A stretch of 64,000 nt of DNA from Orobanche coerulescens (taxonomy: Eukaryota > Streptophyta > Magnoliopsida > Lamiales > Orobanchaceae): assembly GCA_033398695.1 (NCBI GenBank), contig CM065818.1, positions 52,980,001-53,044,000 of the forward strand, in the 5' to 3' direction. The position numbers were made by a program, and so were the translations under genes. Of the stretch, positions 56,952 through 64,000 are shown piece after piece. Positions within the stretch are counted from its first letter, which is position 1; every line of letters starts with the position of its first letter. The notes under the pieces were generated by a model that worked only from the letters and a program-made list of their open reading frames with translations, ran no database searches and was not told where the DNA came from.

Positions 56952-57480
56952 GATTAGATTTGAAGGCCTTAAATCTTTCCGAGACCATGACTGTTGATAG
57001 GTGCTCCTGGAGGCGCCAAATCAGAGTTGTGAACTCGTTTGTAGGGAGCGGTGCTGAGTTGAGAGCGTCAGGATGGGTTGTCTCGGTTAGCTTTGACCTA
57101 GAGCATTGCATTTTTTACTTTTATTGCATATTTTATCCTATTGCCTTTTGTGTGTGGTGTATTTTTGACAGGGAGCTATGCGCAGAGTCAACCTCTTTTC
57201 TGTTAGAGCAGCGTTCATCGAGAGTGCAGTTGCCAAAGTGCCCTTAAGTAAGTCTCATGTGAATTCAGTCATGGGCTCAGGTATGGTATTGAGCTTTTTC
57301 GTATCATATGATTCTTTGTATATAACACGTAATACTTTGTTGTGCACTAAGTTGGAGGTATTCACAGAAACAGTCTCCCTACCGTAAATAGTAGGGGCAT
57401 GATCTGTGTACATCTTACCCTCCCTAGACCCTGCTCTGAGCGGGATATACTAGGTATGTTTGATTTGGTTTGGTTTGGTT
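56952..57480 (+). other. LINE 3' UTR and tail
   Basis: Weakly coding-like at first (56960-57080), then non-coding. The tail from about 57405 has the CTTACCCTCCCTAGACCCTG and GGGATATACTAGGTATG segments, followed by TTTGATTTGGTTTGGTTTGG, which marks the 3' end. The target duplication was not identified. Confidence 0.7.
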
Positions 57481-58079
57481 TTTAAGTGAGGGGTGTTGAA
57501 ATTGAAATTTGAACAGGTCAGGAGCGCGAAAGGATTGAGAAAGAGGAAATACGACATTGTTCATGCCAAAGTCATATAAAACTTGGCACGACCTATGCGT
57601 TTAAGAGCAAAAAAATCAAAATTGCACTGGACGTGCCAAAGTAGACATGTGGGCGGCACAACTATGCATGTATCAGCGACAAAGGTGCTTGTCTGCTGTT
57701 GTCATAATTGTATGTCACTTTTTACCCTAGATTCCACCTATTGGTTATATTTGATGTAAGGGCTCAATTTTTACATTATCTAATACATTAGAAAGAGCCT
57801 AAAAATTCGAAGAAGGTCAAGGATGAAGATCAAGACACAAGGATTGAAGTCAGAAGATTAGGATAAGTCGTATATCGCAATCTTTCATTCTTCTTTTCTT
57901 CTCTAGCTTTTTAACCTTGTCATGAATTTATATTTTTCTAGATTCACAATCATTATTTACAACTAAACATATCATAATTCTTGGATTGCTCGTAATTTAA
58001 TCTGATTCTTGTTTTGCGGCTAGTATAAATTTTCCTTCTAATTCGTTCTCGAATTTGTTGCTTTGATTTGTTGTGTATG
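57481..58079. other. unassigned spacer between LINE and SIRE-like LTR
   Basis: No ORF longer than about 60 codons and no recognised motif. A short inverted-looking pair, TTGGCACGACC (57584) and GGACGTGCCAAAG (57628), is present. It could be flanking sequence into which the elements inserted. Confidence 0.35.
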
Positions 58080-58930
58080 TGTTGGGATAAATCCTCCTAA
58101 AGTTTTGATAAATATAGCAAAATACATCAACCTTCCTACAACCGACTTGATAGAAATTTGATCTACAGCATATGAAGATCAAGATTTCTACAACATAAGC
58201 TCCTAGTTGGCTACAACATTAGTTTTGTGTGCACCTTAGGAAAAGTAAAGTGTAAAACCAACGGGAAAATATTTACACTTCAAAGAGTTGTGAAACAGCC
58301 TTATTATATTCACAAAGTGTTCAGGAGTTTGAAGAACATTTAATGCTGATGGAGATAGCATGTAATGCAGCCGAAAGACTGGATACAAAGCATTTAATGT
58401 AGGCGAAAAGAGTGTATGGAGCATTTAGATGCTGACAGGATTGATTATTTTAATCTAAACATTCACCAAGTCGCCAATCTGAAGTGTCCACGTCTCATCT
58501 ACTGACTAACGACTACATTTATAATGGATCTAAATTTCAAAGTTATAAATAGCCCAGAACTTGCTCAAAATGACTTATCATTCTGCTAATATTGAGAATA
58601 CAGAGAAAAGTGGTTTACTTGTGAGAAACTAGCAAAGGAAATACTCTCTTCGAGCCTACAACAATATTCATATCGAAGAGATTATCAGTCCTCAACGAAA
58701 AAGAACAGGACACTACATACACTAGCCTAAAAGACTACAGCTACTGTTTAGAGACCTAAACTACCTCACTTGACGTTGAGAGTTATCCATGTGTGGGCTA
58801 ACGAATCGAGCTGATTCCGACATATGTCGAACAAATACAATTCAGGAGAGTGAAGCTTTAATTTATGTGAGAAGAAGTCCAAGTTCAAGAAGCTTACAGC
58901 CAATCTGTGTGAAAGGCTCAAGCTAGAATC

Positions 58931-59868
58931 TGTTGTTGCCCAAAATATTATCCGAAGATGAATATTGCTGGAATGGTCAAGCAACAGCAAATTGCGAGAG
59001 CACGTCCGTAGGGATGTGAATAACACAAGGTTTGCCGGGTTTGTTAGGCCCGGGCTTGAATGCTCTCGCGAGATGTTATTAATACAAATATGTTTGAGTG
59101 CAAATATTAATGTAAGAATGCGATTACAATGAGTGTAAAAGATCCTAGTTATCTAACTTGTGAGCGAAGCTCTGTGTGTTCTTGTTCTCGTTTCTGCCGA
59201 CCGTCTTAGGATTAAGAGGTTCCGAGAGTGAGAGATGAACAGATGTCCGAAGTGTATAGCTATGCCAAGAGTGAAAGCCAAGTCGTGGGAAAAACCAGAG
59301 AGTTGTCCAAGTGCAGGAAGCCTCCTATTTATAGGGGGTTGAGATGCTCTTTTTACTGACGGGCGATCGCCTTCCTGATAATATAATAAGGGGCGATCGT
59401 CCTTAAGCACATGGGCTGTCTGCCTTGAAGTCCGCGGCTGTTGCTGGCAGCCAGCTGTGTGGTTCAATTAGGAGCCCACACGCGTCCTGAGTCGCTGTCC
59501 CGGGCGGTCCCACTTTGCACCTTTCGGCGGGCCTGTCGGTAGGTGAAAAAGATGCTGACAGGCTGTGGTCAATGATCCATGTTCTGCGGCGCCTTTTCTG
59601 GATCTGCACGTGGGTCTCTGTCTTGAGCTTCGACCTTCGCCGACTAGATGGATGCTGGCCTCGCGTGGCATGAGGAGGTCGTCCTTGGCGGGCACCAGAG
59701 TCGATCGCCAGGTACCGAGAGGCAATCGCCTTAGATGTCGATCGCTTGGCACCGGGACTCGGTCTGGGATCTTTGATCGGCAAGTCTGCTTTGGTCTAGT
59801 CGACTTTGGCTCGGTCGCCCGATCTCTGAGGCGATCGCCTGTTGAGACGTATAAATATCGACACAACA
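58931..59868 (-). repeat. 3' LTR of compact element C
   Basis: 938 bp with about five CGATCG palindromes. A TATA box TATAAATA is on the minus strand at 59333-59326. Small ORFs here repeat in the other LTR. Confidence 0.9.
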
Positions 59869-60763
59869 ATTGCCCCCTAGCTTGCTCCGATGTTGAAGAC
59901 ATGGGGCGAGGTGGTTCTTCTGGCGATCGTTGAGGATAAAGACGGGCGATCCGTTGAGCGGACTTTGGTTTCGGACTTGGGCGATCTGATCGGTTGGCGA
60001 GCTATATTCGGTCTTGTACCTGCAATTTTCAAATGTTGGTCGATCCCTCGTAGAAAGATGATTGTTTCGTCGCTGAGGAACCATGCACAGTCGCGGAGTT
60101 CGATGGACCGACTCCATGATCGTGTCTTATGCGCGAGCGACATTGTCTTTCTCGTGACTCATTTTATTGTGAGGGTCCTCTGTTAGGCTGCGCCTCGCCT
60201 CGTATTTAAACGAAGGGCATACGGTCTTGGTCTAGAGGAGTCCTTACGCGGGGCGTCGTCGGATTAATCAACTCCACGTCCGCGGCTTGTTAGCTCTGCT
60301 TCCACCTCGGCCCGCCATGAAGATGGCGACCCTCGACGGTGTACGTTGAGATGGGGGTAGGGACGTGTCGCATTTTCCGGGTCCACCAAATTAGATGATG
60401 AACCTTTGAGGGCGGGCGAGCGTGTCCACTGATTAGTTTTGTAGGGCCCTCAGACTATGCCGGCCTCGTATTTAAACGAAGGGCGGGCGATCGTGGCCCA
60501 AAGGGACCTTACATGGCCGAAGCAGTCGGTTCCATCGACCACCAGGACCATGGCTGCACTCTTCCACCTCAGATCGTCACGTTGGATGCCGACCCTCGAC
60601 GGTGTACGTTGTGCGGTGGAGGCGATCTCGTGCCGTAGTCCACCATGTTAGATGATGAACTGTAGATGGCGAGCGAGTCCTCCAGTTTCTAGGGAGATGT
60701 TGTTTGATAATGGCGATCGGGTTGGAAGACTGGTGATCGTCGTTCGACTGCCGATCGCATTAC
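59869..60763 (-). repeat. non-coding interior of compact element C with duplicated blocks
   Basis: Two blocks about 265-275 bp apart share CCTCGTATTTAAACGAAGGG (60198 and 60474) and CCTCGACGGTGTACGTT (60331 and 60594). The same elements occur in the reverse direction in element B (39437-39850), so the block is a conserved part of the family. No coding capacity is seen. Confidence 0.7.
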
Positions 60764-61990
60764 TCATAGGTTGAAAAGTAACCTTTGCCTGGCCAAGAAG
60801 TCTGCGGCCTTGGCGCGGAAGATTGCGTAGGTCGGGGGGATGTCCTTCGTTAGGTGCCTAAACATAGGCGAAAGACCGTCGAATCCCCCTAGGACCGAGT
60901 ATAGGGCGATCTCGTCGCTTATGGGTTCGCCGTTGAGGATGATCTCATCTACCCGGTCGATGTAGTCTGCATCGGACTCTTCTTCCCCTTGCCTGATTTG
61001 CATCATGCGGTGGGGACCTTCTGGTCGAGCGACCTTGGCGGCAAAGTATGATGTGAAGTTGTTTGCCAGCTGATCAAAGGAATTGATGGATCGCGGCAGT
61101 AGTGAGATGTACCACCTGTGGGCCAGGTCGCCCAGCGTTAGCGGGAACATTCGGCACCTGTTCGCATCCGATGCCCCGCACCCGGTTATGTAGATCCGGA
61201 ACTTACTCAGGTGAGTTTCGGGATCCGACCTCCCCTCGTACAGAGGTGTTTTGGGAGGAGCGATCCTACGCTGCACGAGGGCGAGCTCGATGCGGACCGC
61301 GAGTGGCTCGCTCGGCCCGGCGATCTTGCTATTGGCGCCTGCCCTAGTTTCTAGGAGCGCCTTCATGTCGTCGAGCTGGCGTTGCATCGCGGCCATCGCT
61401 GTAGCATGGTCGCTAGTGGTTCGGCTTTCGGAGCGGGAGCTAAGGCGATCGTGTACCGATCTCCTGACTCCACGGTCGCCGATCTCGGTCCTTTGGCGAG
61501 GAGGAACCAGATGGTTGGCCTGCCTTCTGGGAGTTGGGTACGTCGAACTCCTGGTGAGGGACTCGGGCTCCGTCGCCTCGTGGATGGGGCCAGACTGCCC
61601 CGGTCGCCAAGATGGGTCGCTGCCTAGGCGACTGAAAACGGAGGTGTCCGGCTTTGCGGACGCCTTTTCTTGTGGATCGGGGCCTCCTGGCGATCGCTCG
61701 GCCAGTAATCCCTTGAACTTCCGTTTGCTCACGCGGCGGATGGCCGAGGGGGTTATAGCGGGCACGTCGAATGCTCTCCGTCGCTCCTGTAGGATGGCCA
61801 TGGCCTCTTCGATTTTTTCCGCAGTTTGGAACTGATCGAGCGAGAGGCTTGGGCTGTCCCTCGGGGGCGGGATCGAGAGTCTCGGGTTTCCGCGGCTCCC
61901 CTCCGCCACAGGCCGGGGCTCGGATTGAGATGGAATGAGGCGTCTGGCGGACCGGCCAGCGGCTTTCTTCGATGTGGAGGCAGAAGTCAT
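60764..61990 (-). CDS. intact gag of compact TAT-like element C, 408 aa
   Basis: The only protein of the element; presumably forms the capsid and packages element RNA. The start ATG 61990 lies about 110 bases after the primer site. Approximate residues: Ser/Arg/Pro-rich N-terminus 1-45; helical LSLDQFQTAEKIEEAMAILQERRR at about 48-72; basic RRVSKRKFKGLLAER at about 84-98; variable basic linker to about 190; a short coiled coil TAMAAMQRQLDDMKALLE at about 200-217. The retrotransposon gag domain is about 245-408, with LYEGRSDPETHLSKFRIYIT, LTLGDLAHRWYISLLPRSINSFDQL and FLARQRLL at the end. It lacks a zinc knuckle. The stop is at 60764-60766, with no protease frame after it. It is homologous throughout to the frameshifted gag of element B. 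Confidence 0.88.
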   Translation of the reverse strand: MTSASTSKKAAGRSARRLIPSQSEPRPVAEGSRGNPRLSIPPPRDSPSLSLDQFQTAEKIEEAMAILQERRRAFDVPAITPSAIRRVSKRKFKGLLAERSPGGPDPQEKASAKPDTSVFSRLGSDPSWRPGQSGPIHEATEPESLTRSSTYPTPRRQANHLVPPRQRTEIGDRGVRRSVHDRLSSRSESRTTSDHATAMAAMQRQLDDMKALLETRAGANSKIAGPSEPLAVRIELALVQRRIAPPKTPLYEGRSDPETHLSKFRIYITGCGASDANRCRMFPLTLGDLAHRWYISLLPRSINSFDQLANNFTSYFAAKVARPEGPHRMMQIRQGEEESDADYIDRVDEIILNGEPISDEIALYSVLGGFDGLSPMFRHLTKDIPPTYAIFRAKAADFLARQRLLFNL

Positions 61991-62100
61991 GATTCTGAAA
62001 GCTTTTCTCTGAAGAACAGTGAGTGTTTCTTCAGGTATGTGCCCCGGAGAACAGTGAGTGTTCTTCGAGACGGTAGGAATAAAAATGAAGGTTAAGATAC

Positions 62101-62116
62101 CCTTCTTCTAGCGCCA
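62101..62116 (-). other. primer binding site of compact element C
   Basis: Minus-strand TGGCGCTAGAAGAAGG starts two bases after the LTR end. It matches the primer site of element B except for one base. Confidence 0.75.
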
Positions 62117-62118
62117 AT

Positions 62119-63055
62119 TGTTGTTGCCCAAAATATTATCCGAAGATGAATATTGCTGGAATGGTCGAGCAACAGCAAATTGCGAGAGCATGTCTGTGGG
62201 GGTGTGAATAACACAAGGTTTGCCGGGTTTGTTAGGCCCGGGCTTGAATGCTCTCGCGAGATGTTATTAATACGAATATGTTTGAGTACAAATATTAATG
62301 TAAGAATGCGATTACAATGAGTGTAAAAGATCCTAGTTATCTAGCTTGTGAGCGAAGCTCTGTGTGTTCTTGTTCTCGTTTCTGCCGACCGTCTTAGGAT
62401 TAAGAGGTTCCGAGAGTGAGAGATGAACAAATGTCCGAAGTGTATAGCTTTGCCAAGAGTGAAAGCCAAGTCGTGGGAAAAACCAGAGAGTTGTCCAAGT
62501 GCAGGAAGACTCCTATTTATAGGGGCTGAGATGCCCTTTTTACTGACGGGCGATCGCCTTCCTGATAATATAATAAGGGGCGATCGTCCTTAAGCACATG
62601 GGCTATCTGCCTTGAAGTCCGCGGCTATTGCTTGCAGCCAGCTGTGCGGTCTAATGAGGAGCCCGCACGCGTCCTGAGTCGCTGTCCCGGGCGGTCCCAC
62701 TTTGCACCTTTCGGCCGGCCTGTCGGTAGGTGAAAAAGCTGTTGACAGGCTGTGGTCAATGATCCATGTTCTGCGGCGCCTTTTCTGGATCTGCACATGG
62801 GTCTCTGTCTTGAGCTTCGACCTTCGCCAACTGGATGGATGCTGGCCTCGCGTGGCATGAGGAGGTCGTCCTTGGCGGGCACCAGAGTTGATCGCCAGGT
62901 ACCGAGAGGCGATCGCCTTAGATGTCGATCGCTTGGCACCGGGACTCGGTCTGGAACCTTTGATCGGCAAGTCTGCTTTGGTCTAGTCGACTTTGGCTCG
63001 GTCGCCTGATCTCTGAGGCGATCGCCTGTTGAGACGTACAAATCTCGACACAACA
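62119..63055 (-). repeat. 5' LTR of compact element C
   Basis: 937 bp with the TATA box on the minus strand at 62521-62514. It keeps a GGCGATCGCC (near 62909) that has become GGCAATCGCC in the other LTR, a CpG transition. Confidence 0.9.
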
Positions 63056-63344
63056 CAATCAAGTGTACCAATTTTTATGAAAGATACAACTTCGAGGTTT
63101 AGTTAAAATCATACAGTTGTGCACACCTTGTTTTAATGAATTTTACTCCTATGTGGAGAACATGTGGATGTAGAGGACGTTGCATCGAACCATTATATAC
63201 TGAGTCTTTACTTGCTTACTTACTTCTAAATTACTGCCAGTGATTTATTTATATTTATCTTGTTAAACTCTGTAAGCTCCAAGCATACAAGAGTCACTAC
63301 ACCAAAAACATGATTTTATGACATTGAAACTCCCTGAATTTGTG

Positions 63345-63472
63345 ACTGTCATTGACAGTCAGAACTTTATGACTATCAATAACAGTCACAATGACCAAAC
63401 AGTGATAAATCCAATATTTGTGACTGTTAATAACTGTCACAAGTGTCGTGACGGTCTTGAACAGTCATAAAC
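63345..63472. repeat. CACTA subterminal repeats
   Basis: Roughly eight copies of a GTGACTGT / ACAGTCA core, several as head-to-head pairs around TTGA, AATA or TTAATA spacers (for example GTGACTGTTAATAACTGTCA at 63421). Confidence 0.7.
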
Positions 63473-63496
63473 TTTCAAGTTACAATAATAGCCCAC

Positions 63497-63652
63497 CGCT
63501 TCTTTCTCTTTTTTTTTTTCTTTATTCTCTCTCGGTGACTCGGTTCTCTCTCTCTCTCACTCTTTCCATTCTCACTGTACCCCTTTCTCTCCCCTCTAAC
63601 CTATCCTCTCTCTATCTCTCATTCCCTGAAATAAACACACACACACACACAT
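63497..63652 (+). repeat. CT-rich tract and (CA)n microsatellite
   Basis: A pyrimidine-rich stretch (T run, then CTCTCTCT blocks, 63497-63620) followed by about nine CA units (63634-63652). In plants such CT-rich DNA is common in promoters and 5' UTRs; here it lies between the CACTA subterminal repeats and an open frame. Confidence 0.7.
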
Positions 63653-63821
63653 GGATGGAAATTGGTGGTGAATGGTCTTCGACCGATTCTCAAGTACAAA
63701 GTGTAACACTCCTCTATAGAACAGTTGAATTGAAATCCTCTTACTAAAACCCTAATCATTCGGTCCAAGATTTGAGATTTTCAATGGCGGATCAAGAAGA
63801 CGAGGACTTGAATATGGGCTC

Positions 63822-64000
63822 ATGACAGAGCACGCCGCAGCACGAATCGCCGGAGCCGAAGAGGAGAAAGCTGTGGGAGAATTAATGGCTAGAGATCGGC
63901 GCATCCAGCGGGAATTAATGGCTGCGGCAGCTGAGAGATGGATGACAGCAGAAAAAACTATTGCTGCGTTGGTGAGGAAGAGTGTAGATAGTGCAATGGT
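63822..64000 (+). CDS. hypothetical frame running off the window, Ala/Glu/Arg-rich
   Basis: Open from ATG 63822 to the window end (59 codons). The product is helical and rich in A, E and R (ARIAGAEEEKAVGELMARD and similar). I do not recognise it. An alternative start, ATG 63784 (MADQEDEDLNMGS), is in another frame and stops after 13 codons. It could be the first exon of a CACTA-internal or captured gene, or chance. Confidence 0.3.
   Translation, partial: MTEHAAARIAGAEEEKAVGELMARDRRIQRELMAAAAERWMTAEKTIAALVRKSVDSAM

Larger units (their letters stand above)
29990..57480 (+). mobile_element. RTE-type LINE, split by the large copia insertion
   Basis: The left piece (about 29990-31800) carries the 5' region and APE-type endonuclease. 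The right piece (55064-57480) carries reverse transcriptase and the 3' tail. The protein frame resumes at 55069 after removing the insert and one copy of the CCAGC duplication. The 3' end (CATCTTACCCTCCCTAGACCCTG.., then GGGATATACTAGGTATG and a TTGGTTTGG repeat) is typical of plant RTE elements, which end in short repeats and not in poly(A). The 5' boundary is approximate. It has multiple stops and frameshifts and is inactive. Confidence 0.85.
58931..63055 (-). mobile_element. compact gag-only TAT-like element C, 4.1 kb
   Basis: LTRs of 938 and 937 bp (58931-59868 and 62119-63055) on the minus strand, ends TGTTGTGTCGA and GGGCAACAACA. The interior is 2250 bp with one intact gag and a repeat block but no pol. 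The flanks GAATC (58926-58930) and CAATC (63056-63060) agree in four of five bases, a probable TSD. This layout matches the TR-GAG class of non-autonomous plant retrotransposons. It must use enzymes from another TAT-like element. LTR differences are few and mostly transitions, so it is young. Confidence 0.88.
58080..63294 (+). repeat. second SIRE-like LTR, diverged, interrupted by the compact TAT-like element
   Basis: It starts TGTTGGGATAAA.CCT like the LTR at 4791 and follows it colinearly with substantial divergence (shared AATCTGTGTGAA, GGTTTAGTTAAA and TTTACTCCTATGTG segments). The compact element 58931-63055 separates the two parts. The right end is cut by the CACTA terminus at 63295 before the expected CCAACA. 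It is too different from 4791-6039 to be the partner LTR of that element. Confidence 0.75.
63295..64000 (+). mobile_element. CACTA (En/Spm-like) transposon terminus, partial
   Basis: It starts CACTACACCAAAAAC, a CACTA-type terminal inverted repeat, directly cutting the SIRE-like LTR. Over the next 180 bases a subterminal motif, GACTGT(T/C) and its complement AACAGTC, recurs in both orientations (63345-63470), the usual transposase-binding array. The rest of the element lies beyond the window, so the TSD and transposase cannot be checked. Confidence 0.75.

Noticed and set aside
59403..59902. Overlapping minus-strand frames (126-144 codons) repeated at 62590-63071.
   Set aside because: They are in the paired LTRs of the compact element, have no protein motif and overlap one another in different frames.
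58080..63294. 3' LTR partner of the SIRE-like element at 4791.
   Set aside because: The two LTRs are colinear but far too diverged, and no colinear element body links them.

Overview
The window looks like heterochromatic, repeat-dense DNA from a flowering plant, probably a eudicot. I find no convincing host gene, tRNA or rRNA gene. Almost everything is transposable-element DNA: Ty1/copia and Ty3/gypsy retrotransposons primed by initiator tRNA-Met, an RTE-type LINE, a Mutator-like (MULE) element and the end of a CACTA element. The species cannot be named from the sequence.

Layout, left to right. 1-3232: right part of a MULE (minus strand) with a broken mudrA-like transposase. 3235-4790: old Ty1/copia fragment, cut by a SIRE/Maximus-like copia element (4791-24601, plus strand) that has one LTR, a decayed gag-pol with an internal inversion and a long env-like ORF. 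This element is itself split by a 10.7-kb Tekay/Del-like gypsy derivative (8683-19337, minus strand) with 4.1-kb LTRs and target-site duplication GTATT. 24602-25782: fragment of another copia element. 25790-28700: 3' end of a second Tekay-like element with an LTR interrupted by a 1155-bp solo LTR (duplication ATCCT). 28701-29990: mostly unexplained.

29990-57480 is a four-element nest. An RTE-like LINE (plus strand) is split by a 23-kb copia element (31801-55063, minus strand, duplication CCAGC). That copia element carries a TAT-like gypsy element without pol (36348-44645, duplication TCTTT) and a young, nearly intact chromovirus (46766-52469, 1504-codon gag-pol, duplication AAGT).

57481-58079 is unassigned. 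58080-63294 is a diverged SIRE-like LTR interrupted by a compact gag-only TAT-like element (58931-63055, minus strand). 63295-64000 is the terminus of a CACTA element that runs off the window.

The only long open coding regions are the chromovirus polyprotein, the 408-aa gag of the compact element and a 244-aa antisense coiled-coil ORF in the larger TAT-like element. The most unusual signals are the pol-less TAT-like family saturated with the palindrome CGATCG, arrays of ACGTACGT-type palindromes in LTRs with different ends, and LTR pairs whose differences cluster at particular motifs, which may be either biology or sequencing error at methylated sites.
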